A stretch of DNA of 64,000 nt from Onchocerca lupi (Eukaryota; Nematoda; Chromadorea; Rhabditida; Onchocercidae): assembly GCA_028564675.1 (NCBI GenBank), contig JAOVVO010000065.1, positions 1 through 64,000 of the forward strand. The letters are read 5' to 3'. A program made the position numbers and the translations under genes. Every line of letters starts with the position of its first letter. Position 1 is the first letter of the stretch. Below, piece after piece: positions 49,901 to 63,400 of the stretch. The notes beneath the pieces are model-generated. The model saw only the letters and a program-made list of their open reading frames with translations. It made no database searches and was not told where the DNA came from.

Positions 49901-52538
49901 TGAATTACAGTGATATCGCTCTATCACTTCATTCATGAATCTACTTGTCTTTCTGAAATTTCTTCTAAAGGATAATCCATTTAGGTTTCCTGTCCAAGAG
50001 AAAAGTTGTCAACTTTGTCGTCAGAAATAAGCATTTCCTACTGATAACATTCAGAATAAACTTTGATAAGTTTTTAAGGAGTAAATTTTTAGTAAACTCA
50101 TATCATTAGATTTGTTATCTTGCTAATTAAAGCTAATAATATGATTTATCAGTTTACAAATTCAAATGCATAGATGAACTTCACCATAAAACAATCATTT
50201 ACAGGCGAACAATGTCCAGTACGGATCATTTCATCTTCAGTAATTGATAACAATTTATCCTTCTCGAGTACCTCAGGTATTATCAATTCATCACAGTACG
50301 TAAATAGCGATGAACCATTCAAATGTCAATTTGTATTTGTGGGTAGTGGTACTGAAAAAGTTCAAATTACATTCCTCTATTTCAATTTATATGCACGAAT
50401 GCTACATTTTAATAATATCACTAGTAACAGGTAAGTCTTAATTCATTCATTTTGTACTTAAAATTAAAGCCAAGAATACTGAAATCAAAGTGATATTTTA
50501 TTCTTTTTTTTTTTTTTTTTTGTGATTCTTCTTCATTCATATTATTTAGAAGAACTTTCATAAAATGAAGTTATTTTCAATCTTTTTTATTGAATAATAG
50601 TTTCAAGATGCGATGAAATGGATCATTTATCAGCTCATGTACTGATTGGTACTCGTATGTCTCGAATTGAAGATTTTTGTGGTTCTGAAACACCTCCACG
50701 GTTAATGTCTACCAAAAATTTACTAACTTTGGATTATGTAATTCGATCAACTAAAACAGCAAGACGAATGATGGCTAATGTTGAAAAATTTGGATTTGTA
50801 TTAAAGTATCACTTTCGATCTGATCTAGGCTTATCAGAAATGAATGCCGATGTAAGAAATGATTTAAGTGGGTCTTGTTTTAAATTACTAAATTTCTTCC
50901 TCTTTTTTCACTTTTAAACTTTTGTGTATTAATTTGGAGATTTTTTTCTTCTTTACTTTCATTAGTTTCATATTCATAACATCTATCTATCGGTTCGTTG
51001 CATAATTTCTCTTCAATGTGAACTTTTTGTACAAAAGGAGTAAGGTGAATGATTAAACGTGAAATATTTCGGAAATTAAACGTGAAATACTAATGATAAA
51101 ACGTGGAATATTCCGGATAATATTCCGGTAATGTAAGATTAATATATCGAAAGATCAGTGAATTTAACAGAATTCTTAAGATGCGAATATTCCGAATAAT
51201 GTAAAGATTGATTTTTTCGAAAAGATCAGTGAAAAATTGAACAAAATTCTTGATAGTTAGGTATCATTTTCTATTTCAGAAATCATTTTTTTTTCCCATT
51301 GCTGCATCAAAGTTACTATCATACAATTATCAAGATATCATTGTATTATAGAAGATTCTAATGATCATAGTAATTACATTTCATAATTTCTAACTTGAAA
51401 ATTAATTATTTGAGAAGCAATATTAATTTTGCACTAAAATGCAACAATTATTTGTATTTCAGCTTGCCATTATGAATTTAATTCATCTTTGCGCAGTTCA
51501 GGTGATATTTTCTCTCCCAATCATCCAGGATATTATCCTCGTAATATTGATTGTCATTATATATTTCATGGAGTTGATAAACAGGTCGTTGTTATACATT
51601 TTGAATATTTTGACATCGAAGGATTATCTACGTAAGTTTTACTTATGCTTATATGATTTTTGCTTTCCATAATTTTCTATGAAAATAAACAACAATTCTC
51701 GAATACTCTCGAATGCTATTTTTCAGTTGCGATGATAGTACACATAGCGATTATATACTATTTAGCAACTATCAAACTCAAGATCGTACCAATCGTCGTT
51801 ATTGTGGTCAAGTTTGCCCAAAAGATTCAATCGTTAGTGAATCAAACTATTTTCGAATGTTGTTTCGCTCCAATGATATCTTTGATGCCACTGGTTTCTA
51901 TGCTCATTATCAATTTATCACAGAACGTAAGTTGTTAATTAAATTATTTTAATCAGCAGATAATGTTCAAGTTTAATGTGATATTCTTAACAAAAACTGC
52001 ACCATTAATTTTGGATTAAATGAATGATAAAAGGAATAAAAAAAGGAAGATTTGCGAAAATCTGATATTGTTGATGAATAAGATTATAGAAAATTTGGAA
52101 GCTTGTTGTATTAGAAATATCGTTTCTACTGAATTCCATTTTTGAGATCAAAGATGATTTCTTAGATTTAAATCTACAGATTAGATTATTTTGCAGTTAC
52201 ATGCACAGTATTCTGTGATAACTGGAAAGTAAACATTCGTCAAACTAAAATTTTCGATGATTATGATTAACATTCGAAGGATTAAATTACTTGAAATTTA
52301 GTAATAATTTCCGAATATTGTATTATTTGTTATTTTAGGAAAAAAGTGTTCATGCAAAAGATCGAATTTTATATTTATTTAATTACAAATAAAAAAAAAT
52401 AATAGCAAATTATTTTTAGAAGTATCACAAATTAACCGCGTAAAAGTGACCACCAGTGCTTCATCGTTTGCAAAATTATCGTATTTTTGGCTAGCTATAT
52501 TATTATCTCTGGAAATCACTCATAAATGGATGCTATGA
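46610..52538 (+). CDS. Four-CUB membrane-anchored protein, SOL-1-like
   Basis: Predicted cell-surface protein with four CUB domains and a C-terminal hydrophobic anchor, the layout of C. elegans SOL-1, an AMPA-receptor auxiliary protein. Exons: 46610-47052, 47099-47189, 47257-47380, 47507-47739, 48079-48183, 49405-49807, 50205-50430, 50608-50867, 51463-51631, 51727-51926, 52420-52538; these sum to exactly 790 codons plus stop. CUB1 starts after the signal segment with CRCVQFNSTGIFQSPDFP. CUB2 is typical (GNLFSPNYPYFYPTTPNC). CUB3 is more diverged. CUB4 has GDIFSPNHPGYYPRNIDC and DDSTHSDYILF. The last exon gives FWLAILLSLEIT near the end, either a transmembrane segment with a tiny tail or a GPI-anchor signal. 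A serine run in exon 1 comes from TCA triplets. Exon 6 inserts a long Ser/Phe-rich linker between CUB2 and CUB3. ATG 46682 is an alternative start nearer the signal peptide. The acceptor before exon 5 (attaag) is weak. Confidence 0.82.
46882..46914 (+). repeat. Coding (TCA)n microsatellite
   Basis: Eleven TCA/ATC triplets within exon 1 of the CUB gene, read as a serine run, in the middle of CUB1. Confidence 0.92.
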
Positions 52539-52739
52539 TCGCATTCCAGAAATTTGTAAAAACTTCTGGAATATCTCAGGATCTTATACAAGGAATGCTA
52601 GTCAAAACCTCAAATCAATTCTCAGTCTTTCCTCTAAAATTTATTTGGTAACTATCGGATAACATCCCGACAGCAATGGAAATATTACATGTTATTTTCT
52701 GCATTGATGCATCTGAATATTATTATTAGGCATTGCTCG

Positions 52740-52841
52740 TTTATTGTATAAAATTTGAATCCTAAAAAAAGCAAAGAATTCAATGATTCAGATTCAAAAC
52801 TTGAACGTGCATAAATAACAATTTTAAATTTTGCAAATAAA
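52740..52841. terminator. Overlapping candidate polyadenylation signals of convergent genes
   Basis: A plus-strand AATAAA at 52836-52841 is about 300 nt after the CUB-gene stop. A minus-strand AATAAA (plus tttatt, 52740-52745) is about 130 nt after the cysteine-rich gene's stop. If both are used, the two 3' UTRs overlap. Confidence 0.4.
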
Positions 52842-52874
52842 ATTAACAAAACATTTTGACATCCGAAATTATAA

Positions 52875-55288
52875 TTATGATGAAGTAGTTGTATTAACCA
52901 AAAGATCATGACAAATATGCTCAATACATTCAAATTCTTCAGCACAATCACGTATCGCCAAATTGCATAATCGTCCTTCTACTTGAATGCAAAAGCCATT
53001 TTGACATACTTCACCAGGATGACAACTTTTCCCGAAACATTCTGAAATATTAATTAGTAGAAATTTTTGCTAATTAATTAATAATTCAACATTTGATATC
53101 ATATTACCATTTCTCATGCAGCGTCCATTGATGCATACATATGGTTTGGGACATTCTTGATGACATAAAAGTCCTTGAAAATGCCTACATTGACCTTCGC
53201 TACAAGCATGTTCCGATGGACAACGATTGGTGCAAGGATCCAGAATGCATTTTCCCTCTATACAAACTGTATCTGCAATAAAAACTTCAACTTCAGAAAG
53301 AAATGATAAGATATCTTGTGATAAGATATTCACATATACCGTAGAGAAGTTTTGCAATCTCGAATCTCGAAGATACAAGTGACAATAAAAAAACAAATGT
53401 GACACTGATGTCATCATTTTCTATATTATATTATATTCTTGCATGCATTCATTACTTTTCTATTTATGGAAATTTGTATTCAGTTTACGGTATTACTGAT
53501 TTCTAGCAGTTCTATGAATGGCATTATCTGAGAGATCAATCTGATCTTCTATTTGATTTCTAATTTATACTGATTTGAGTAATATCTGAGTATGTCACCT
53601 CATTATTCATCAAGTCATCTATTTGTTAATTAATACAAGCATTAAAATTTCTGATCTGGGGAAACGAGTATTTCTGCTCGGATTTTTCGACTGGATAAAT
53701 AGACAAATGATCGTACCTCCTTGACAAATCGTATCAGTACAATCTTGACCGATAGCTGTTTGACACTTCCCCTGTAAACAAAATGAACCTGTTTCACAGG
53801 TTACATGTACACAACCTGAAAGGTCAAATCAACCATTTTTCTTAAATTTAAAAGGGCAAAATAGAACCTTTCATGCTCTATCTTTAGCTTTAAAATTAAA
53901 TTTTCCTTCCACAATTGCATTTTTTCATACAAAATCTTTTTTTTTTTTTTAAGTCATTCTAGAATATTATTATAAAGGCTTAATTGTGATCTAATTTATG
54001 AAAATAAATTTTTAAAAAGTTATGGATTTATTTTTATCATAATTTACTTTTGGTTTAGCTATGTCTTGGTTTGAATGTCGAGAAAAAAAAATTTACCTGG
54101 TTCTGGGATACAATCACCTTGTTTGCATATTTCACCTGGATCACAATTGCATGATACTGGCTTTCTAAATGGTCTACATTTGTTCTGATAACATTTGAAT
54201 AAAGGACCACAATCGAAATGTGTTATACAAAAATTATTCGTTATTATCGAACATTTACCATCTTGACATGTCTCATTTTCTGTACACATAATTCCAGCAC
54301 ATCCTGAAATTGAGAATAATACCAAAATCATTCAAATATGAATGATAAATACGAATACAAATGAAAATTAAGATAAATATTTATGATAATTATGAATGAT
54401 CATTGCTTGTTTTGCTTTGAATTCAATATTATTTACTCTCTTAATCTCAATCAAAAACATTGATATCGCTTTCGATGTAGAATAAATTTGAAAATGACAA
54501 ATTTCACATATGAAATAATTGTTATCACCATGGATGAAGAAATAATTAAAATTATGATAAGAACTAATTAAAAAATGATTTATGATTTCTTATCGATGTA
54601 AAAAAGAAATTTTTGTACATAAAACTTTTTTTTTTTCTTAACTTTTCTTCTCTAGTAAACTGATCGATGAAACAATACCAACAACATTCATGCTTGATGG
54701 AATTTTGATTTCTGAATGTTTTTTATCTTTAATGATTAGATTAATTAAAATACTTAACTATCTTCAACACATCGACCATTGACACATTTTCCTTTTTGGC
54801 CACAATTAGAAGTTATGGATTTGAATTGATACTTGGATAATTCAACATTTCGGTCACAAGGTAAGCCAATTGCTGGATAACATCGTCCCTATCATGAAAT
54901 GTGGCTGATAATTAAAAAAAAAAAAAAAAAAGATATGAAAAGTTTCTTGTGAAAATAATGCTTAATATGATAAAAGGACTTTATTTGTAAAATTTCCATG
55001 AAAATTTTCCAATTAATAGCTATTATTTTGCATATTTATTCATTTCGATAGAAATGAAAACTTGGAAGATGGATTGAAAAAATCACAAATTACCTTATAG
55101 CACCTGGAATTAACGTTACATTTCACTTGTTCACAATCATTTGGTACCATTACATTACCATCAAAGTAGCATTCATTAATTGTACAAGTAGAATTCAATG
55201 GACATTCAAATTGACCAAGTATTTCGGGACAAAATTTTCCAAAAACATCATTGACGATATAAATCAACAGTACGACAGTTATAAGCAT
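52875..55288 (-). CDS. Secreted cysteine-rich protein with EB-like modules
   Basis: Predicted secreted 320-residue protein of unknown function. Exons on the minus strand: 55288-55094, 54888-54759, 54303-54097, 53815-53717, 53272-53108, 53041-52875; lengths sum to 321 codons including stop. It starts with a signal peptide MLITVVLLIYIVNDVFG. The rest is a chain of short cysteine modules of the form C-x-x-G-x-C (QKGKCVNGRC, CQDGKC, CLQGKC, CIEGKC, CINGRC, CQNGFC), spread over exons 2-6. This resembles the nematode EB module (PF01683), but the family call is by eye. There is no transmembrane segment and no catalytic motif. A consensus acceptor (tttcag, ending at 55296) leaves only a 7-nt leader before the ATG, typical of SL trans-splicing. 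It is tail-to-tail with the CUB gene, 336 bp between stops. Confidence 0.8.
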
Positions 55289-56629
55289 TTGCAATCTGAA
55301 ATTAATTAATTAACTGGATAAAAAACATCAAGATATGTTGTTGTGTTTTTAAATGATTGAATTTTCCTGTATAACATTTACTCTTGCTACACATGACATC
55401 AAGATTTATACATTCATATAAAACTAGAATTGAATAAAATATTCACAAAATCACAGAAATTTTACAAAAACCGGAAAATTACGAAGAAAAATGAAAATTC
55501 AAATAAAAGCAACAGAACATGTTCAATATGATCGCAGTTTTATACAGCAATGGTCATCAAATTGAACTTTATCAGTTATTCATTCAAAGAAGAAATAAAA
55601 CACATTATAGTGATGCTGAAAACAATGATAGTACTTTAATAATGTAAAATAATGATAATGACAAAATAATGATAGTGATAATAAATAATGATAATGATAG
55701 AAAATGGTAATGTTATTAATAGTACAGTAATCCTATAATGACGAATCGGTTGTTAACGAGAAAGTTGATAGCCATCTGTCTTTAGTAGCAATTATCAATG
55801 ATGAAATGATGGATAATGATCAAACAATTGTAAAGATTGATAGTTGTTTACTTTCTCAAGGCAGAAAAAATAATGAAAATAAAATGCTTCATTTATTTAT
55901 TAAAGACTTCTGAAATACTTATTCCATCATTTTTTAACAACTTTTGAATTTTTATATGGAATGGTACCATATGATGAAAGAACTTTTATCAATCGCTCAT
56001 GCCGCGGTATTCAACGAAGATTGTCCGTTGTTACATTTTTCATTGAATAATTCATTCAGGTTTCGGCAATTTCGCAAAAATTTTTGTTGAAAAATACATT
56101 GATGAATGTCGCTTTGTATGAATCAATCAATCAGTGATTGGTTGATGACAAGATTTGTGAAAATTTGGGTTAAACGATGTAGATTTCTCGCTCCAAATTG
56201 TTGGAATTGCTAGGCAGGAAAATGAGAAAAGAATGGAAAAATTGATCGTAAGTGAGTAAAAGGAAGTCGTTTTAAAATGATTGCGGATGAAATAACAAAT
56301 AATATTTTGATGGAAAAATTGAGCAAATAAATAGTCATAGAAGCACTAAATTAGAATGTGTACTATTAATATATATTGAAGTAATGTCTAAAATTTTTTA
56401 AAATTGAAAGTTTCAAAATAAAAATTGAAAATTCGCAACTTACGTTCAAAAATGATTGAATCATTTCTCTCTTCCTTCGATCTATCAAATTTCTAAAACA
56501 ATGCTATTTATGTTACAAGCAATTTATGAGAAAATATCCAAATACATTGATCACTGAGGTTCGTTATTCTTTTCTTTGTCGCTCGTAAAGAATTGTTGGA
56601 TTGTTGCTATTACGTGTGTGTGTGTGTGT

Positions 56630-56673
<44 letters not shown>

Positions 56674-57417
56674 CTTTGAAGATACTGCATAAATGACATC
56701 ATCAGATTTGATCTATGAATTGATCTAAAGGATAGTTGAATTGATTGAAAATTTAAATTAAAAATTTACAAATTTTTGGTATTTTTCGAAATTTTGTAAA
56801 ACATGCTAATAAGTGCAAATTTATATTTTTAGCAAATTTTAATTATATAACACTATCAACAATCATTTTAACCAAACTTCATTAATTAATTTTAAATTTT
56901 GCTCTATAATTGATTAAAGCCTATGCGTATCTAAATGGCGTAAAAACTTAGTATCATCTTGCAATAGCATAAATTTGTCAAACTAGGATAATCGAAAAAT
57001 AAATATTAACTCATAATAAAGTTGCCTTGTTTTATAATTTAAGAGATTAAGATATTATTGCTGATAATTTTTGTGGAAATCTTTTGAAGTTCATAAATCA
57101 AATGTCGAATTATACTAAAAACATAATTATAATCTTTTCTTGACAAAGTTTGAAATTTATTGTGCATAAGCTGATGTGCTTTTGACGTAATCAGAGATAT
57201 TAATTAAGAAAAAAGATAGAAAAGAAAATAATTAGGTCATCCGTTGCTATGGTTTGTCAGATGCTTTCATATTCCAGGTAATTCTTCACTGTTAGGAGGA
57301 GCGACCCATCTTCTGAGCTATTTTACTTCCTTTGCTAAATCCTTTGCCTCATTTTAACGAAGTTTGGAGTATTGATTTTAAAGTTTGCAAATCGTAAGTC
57401 ATAAAAACCCAATTCCT
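55289..57417. other. Divergent intergenic region between the cysteine-rich and PDE genes
   Basis: About 2.1 kb separating two gene starts. It is AT-rich, with ataatgataatga-type low-complexity sequence at about 55620-55720 and a GT microsatellite. No coding frame was supported. Promoters of both genes are expected here. Confidence 0.5.
56613..56672. repeat. (GT)n microsatellite
   Basis: About 30 GT units with one A interruption. Confidence 0.95.
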
Positions 57418-60400
57418 ATGCATCCACGAGAGGAGCGTATTATCTCATATCTCAATTCACATCCAAAATTTCTGGAAAATTATATCACCGGGCCAAATGT
57501 CACCAATGAGATGTTCCATCAATGGTATTTCAAGCGTAAAATGAAAGTAAGAAAGGAAGCGCTAAAAGAAATGAATGAATCATGGATGGTAAGTAATGTT
57601 TAATATTTAATTACAGATGGATTAATTATTAGCTAAATTTCTGAACAAAAGAGCTTTTGTATTTAAATACACATTTGAATATATATTTAATGTGCAAAAT
57701 TTGCTTTAAATACTTAAAAGAGGTTATAAATATGGAAATTAATATCCGAAGATAATGTAAGAGAAATATCAGCAAAATGTGCCTTAATCATTTGGTAAAT
57801 TTGAATTAATAATAATTTAATTAATTTTTTTAAAGATTTGGCCACAATCTATAAATATCCACATCCTGCATTGTATATATCACTCTAATTATCTTTCTAA
57901 CAGGTATCTCTCATTTCAGGCCGATAACCTTTCCGGATTCTATAATCTGCTTATCACCAATGGCAATAATGTACCACTCATCCTATATGAATTAGGACAT
58001 GCTTGTGCCCAATTAACTCATAATGAAATATTTGATGTTATAGTATATAATAAGAATAATTCTTATTTCATTGTCCGAACAGGAACTGATGTCCATCTGA
58101 AGAAAGTGACCAAAGAGAAACGATCACCTATCTATATAAAAAAAATTGAAGATTACTCGGGATTCGTATTTGGTTAACTTCTTATTCTTATTTACTACTA
58201 TTATTATTTTCAAAATGTTAATAAAATTTATGATATTCCAAACTAAATATATCTGCAAATATGAGAATCATAGTGGATAATTAATTTCGAATAATAAATT
58301 TCTTATGCTCGTAAATCTTAGAATCTTTCAGAGCATACACTTTCTCAATTCTTTTCTTAATTAATTAATGCAAAAGTTTGAAAGTATTGCCAGCTGAACA
58401 TCAAGATAAATGCAATATTGCAAGTGAAAAAATTTTATTTTATGAAAAAAAAAAAAAAAAAGAAACTATCTGTTTTAGCTATCTGTTATACCTGTAACTA
58501 TTTATAAATGAACTATTATCGTATTTCCAAAATAGTATCATTCATTCGATTTACAGGTGAAATTCATTTCTATCGTTTGCTTAATGAACGTGATCAAATT
58601 TGCATAAATATTCTCTGTACTTGGGGCAGTGCTCTCATCTACTATGCCGAGGTATTCTATTATTATACAAATCTTCCTTTAAGAAATCTTTGATCAATTT
58701 TGATTTCTGATAATAAATTTCATTTGCGAAGTTCGAAAATGCCAAATTCGTTAATGCAAAATGAAATTGCAATTCTTTGAAAATTTCGAATTTGACGTTG
58801 CAAAATTCCTCAAGTGATATGAATTTACTTCAAACTACTCTTTATCTATTCGTTTCATTTTTTTTTTTAACATTCTTCTTTTTAATCCATTTTTTCTCTT
58901 AATTAATTAATTGATATAGATTAATTGTGATTAATTTAGTTTGTATCAAGCAAAAATGATGACGCCTGTTTGAGCAACAATGAACAACAGAAGTTGAATA
59001 CTTTTCTGCTTGATGTCGTGAAGTAAGTTCTTGAAATATCATATCGAAACAGATATAACTCATCCTTTTATTAGATCAATATTTCAGGATATTGTCAGCA
59101 TGGATACTGTTATCATGAAAGTTATGGTAAGTCATTCTATGATATTTTTGCTGTATAATTAATGTTGAATGATTTGATAATTTTTTTTCTTCGATGATTT
59201 AAAAAATAAAGAGAGCAGCGTAGTGATAGTAAAGAAGCAAAGGAGAAAATTTTATGAATACATATAACTTCTAATTAAAATTAGAAGTTCTAATTAAAGG
59301 TTTTCTAATTCTAATTAAAATTCTAATTAAAATTCAGAATCATCTATATATTATTAAAATGAATCTTCCAATTAAAATTTAGAGTTTTACAAAGTTGAAC
59401 TAAAAATTTTCAGAATTTCGCTCAAAAGTTGACAAATGCTGACCGATCTTCACTCTTTCTTGTAGATCATAAGAGAAACGAACTGTATGCCAGAATCTTT
59501 GATATGAGTATTCAGCAGGAGGAGCAAATTAAAATTAACGAAGATGGTAATGAGGAAATCAGGTAACATGTAATTACTTATCAGTCTATGAATCTCTCTC
59601 TTACTTCGATAGCATGGCAAATGGATTTAGAAGAGTTATTTAATTCGAAAAAGAGAAGTGAAAGGAAAGATCACTCCAGATTGTTCAATTGAAATAGTTA
59701 GATTGTGGATTGGGCATTTTCATGGATGTAAAGAAAAACTAAAAAATGCTTTTTATGATATTGCTTTAATTTAAATTTAAAAAAAAAAAACAATAAATAG
59801 TTAATGAATCTATTTTGCAATTTTTAATTTTCGAATAGTTCAAACAATCACATCATTCTACTTCCATACATTTTGATTATTGATATGATCCCGGTGGCAC
59901 TCAGATTGATTATCATCATTATCTTACAATCAAATTAAATTTATAGATTCTCAGCTAGTAAGGGTATCAGTGGATATGTTGCTATGACAGGACAAGTTTT
60001 AAATATTGAAAATGCTTATGAGGATCCACGATTCAACAAAGAGATAGATCAGAAGACAGGTTACAGGACCAGGAATATTCTTTGCATGCCAATTTTCATT
60101 CGTAAATCGTAAGTTTCAATTCGTTTAACCAATCAACTTTTCTTTTTTTTTTTTTTAACTTTCCATTAATAATTGTTTGCTTCTAACTTGTCGTGAAAGT
60201 TTTTTTTTTTTTGGAAAAATTGGAGATTGATTGCTTGTATGGTGAATTTGTTGTTGATAAAGATTCTTTCATGAAGTAATTTATTACAGCAACTAATTTG
60301 TTGACACTTTATTCCATTTTCATTTCACTAATAATTCTAATTTTAGTTTCCGATTAATTCAATTTTTTTTTTTTTTTCAAAAGAAATAGTTAAAATTGAA

Positions 60401-63400
60401 CATTAATTTTTGCGATTACAATACAATCTATAGATGAATATGGGAAGCACAGTTGGTAATTTGAATATTTGTTGTATGGATAGTTGGGGAATTTATTCAG
60501 GAGTTTTTTTAAGTTTGATAACTGATATTAATGATAGGAAATAATGGTGAAGCTTTGAGGGATCAAATCGATTTAACGAATTGCACTGATCCAGAAGATA
60601 CTTTATGGTCATTAACATAGTTTTTAATTATAGTGGAGACAGTAGATATGGGAATGGTTATAACATCAAAAAAAACTTATAATTGAATTTGAATACGATT
60701 TTTTATTATTTAAGTTAAGTTTGGTAATCACAAGCAATGAACAGCTATGTGAACAAACAGATCAGGATTGGATTTGCAGATATTGCAAATTTTTAACAAT
60801 ATAAGACGGAGAAAGATTTACATATTTCACAATCCTCTAGACAACAATTCCCATGAGCTGTATTAGCAGAGTGGAGGATGAAAGAACAAAGATCATTGTA
60901 CCAAGATATGAATAAATGATTTATTTGACTGAGAATCTAAATTTCTCTCATAAAAATATTTTGATTATTCTATCGTATTTATAAAATAGTTTTACTAACA
61001 TAACTCTACTTCAATATATTCAAAGACAATTCACTAATCTCTGACTACTTTACTCTATTTATTTCGTTTTCAAATTTTAATAAAATGAAAGTCATTGCTT
61101 TCATTCCGGAAGTTTCTGGACAATTGGATCAAATACAAAGTACATTGTTAATCGATGATTGTAGAGTGATTGGTGTGGTACAAATGATTAACAAAGCGGA
61201 TGGTCCTTTCACAATGCAAGATCAAAAATCATTTGAAACATTTGCTGTATATTGTGGCCTAGCATTGCAACATGCTAAACTTTATAATCAGATAAGACGT
61301 TCCGAACAAGTAACAATTATCATTTTATCAAAATTCCTAATTATATTACTAAAATATCACATATAGTCTGATGCTATTGATTATTAAGCTAAATGTAAAT
61401 GCAGCAATGTGATAAGAGGAAACAAAATGAACAACTTTTTGTCAATAGCACCGATAATGTTGAAACATATAAATTGTATTTCACTTCATAATTGTGCTGA
61501 AAAAAAAAAATGAGCAGTAAATTATAATAAGATGCTCTAGAAATCTTCAGATTCAGAAGGTATTCTATCAATCTTACTGTAAGGAATCTAAGATGCTCTA
61601 GAAATCTTCAGATTCAGAAGGTATTCTATCAATCTTACTGTAAGGAATCTAAGATGCTCTAGAAATCTTCAGATTCAGAAGGTATTCTATCAATCTTACT
61701 GCACGAAATCTTCATCAAATAGCTAAGAATTTTCTACTCATTCTGTTAAGAATATTTATGCATAAAATTAATCGTAATATATGCAGAAGTATCGGGCAGC
61801 ATTAGAAGTATTGGCATATCATAGTGTATGCAATAAAGAGGAAGTAAAAAAGTTGAAAAGTGTCAAAATCGATGATGATATCGTGGAACTTGATAGGTTT
61901 GTGATTGCTTTGTATTTAACATTCAGCCAGTTTTGATTTCTGTTCGATAATCATTTGCTTATCAACAGGATCTTTAACAATAAGAACAATAGAATTTCCG
62001 CTTATCAATTCTCCAAACTATTTTTTCTTAAGCAAGTCTTTAAGCCAGGTGGAATCATTGCAGTTACGCATACACATTTTCTGAAGCTTTGTCATTTGCT
62101 ATATTTCTCGCTTATTTTTTTTTTGTAAATTTGTTACAAACTTAGAAGATAGAATAGAAAGAAAAGTGAAAATTCTTCAAAAAAAGAATAAGAAGAAGAA
62201 TAGGAAGAATGAAGAGAAAGTATTGATGACGAGTTTCAAGATGATTTTGCAGTTTCGAATTCAATGGATTTCAATTAACAGAGCTTGAGAAACCGCTTTA
62301 TGCTGTTTATATGTTTCAAAAATTGTTTAAAGGAAAATTGTAAGTTATCGTTTGTAAATCAATCATGTGTATCATATTATAATGACCATATTATGATTGG
62401 ATATGAAATAATCGATTATTCTGCATTTGCTAATAATGTTAACTCAGATGAATTATTTATTTATAATTGAAAAAAAAAAAAAAAATGAAATGAAATGGAA
62501 AATTTCATACAATTCTATCTAAATTGTCCAGAATAAATCATTATTGATGGAGAATTGTAAATCATTCTTTTGAGAAATTTAATTGATAAAATCGAATGAA
62601 TTGATAAGACTAAGTATTAAAGTGTTATAATATTTCAGCAATTACAACGAAGATGATTTGATCCGTTTCGTACTTACAGTACGCAAAAATTATCGCCAAG
62701 TACTGTATCATAACTGGACGCATGGATGGACTGTAGCGCAAGGCATGTATTGCTTTCTACGAGCCAGTACAATTTTCACGCTAAAAGAAGTGCTTGTTTT
62801 GATCATTTTGATATCTTATCAATTGATAAGCGAAAAAAATCAGAATCCAATGAGTATTGTGATAAAAGAGCTATGAAATGTTTCTAGATTATCTTGGAAA
62901 GCAGTAAAAATAATATTCTGAGATAATAAATCATCTAGGGAGTTCAGAATGACTACTTCTCAAAACTCTGGATTTGAATTTCACAAATTAACTTTTGAAA
63001 TAAGCTTTGTTTGCATCATATTATTATCATAGCTTTTCTCACTGTATAATCGAATTTACCAGAAATTTGTGCTCAAAATATCAATTCAAGATTATATCTT
63101 TCACGGATAGAATAAACACAAGAGTTAGCTAAATTCTACTGATCATAGAATTATGACATTTCATACAATATCGCTTCTGATATTGAATGTAATCACTGTG
63201 ATAACAAAAGAAATATATCAACACTCCTAGGAACACTTTACAGTGACATCTTATCTGTTGATTAGTATATGTATTGACGATTCTATCTTGAAAAATTACA
63301 ATGAAAAAGATTACATCAATTCTCGGTCGCTACGGTAATTTCAATCGGAATTCAAAAATGTAGGAATATTTCAGAAGATGTATTATTCGAATAAGCCTTC

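Noticed and set aside
61085..61164. In-frame upstream extension of PDE exon 8 with an ATG
   Set aside because: The PDE10 alignment requires KS directly followed by VIGVVQM, and the acceptor at 61163-61164 gives this in phase; the upstream peptide has no counterpart.
61531..61702. Tandem repeats as a CRISPR-like array
   Set aside because: Units are directly adjacent with no unique spacers, in an intron of a eukaryotic gene.
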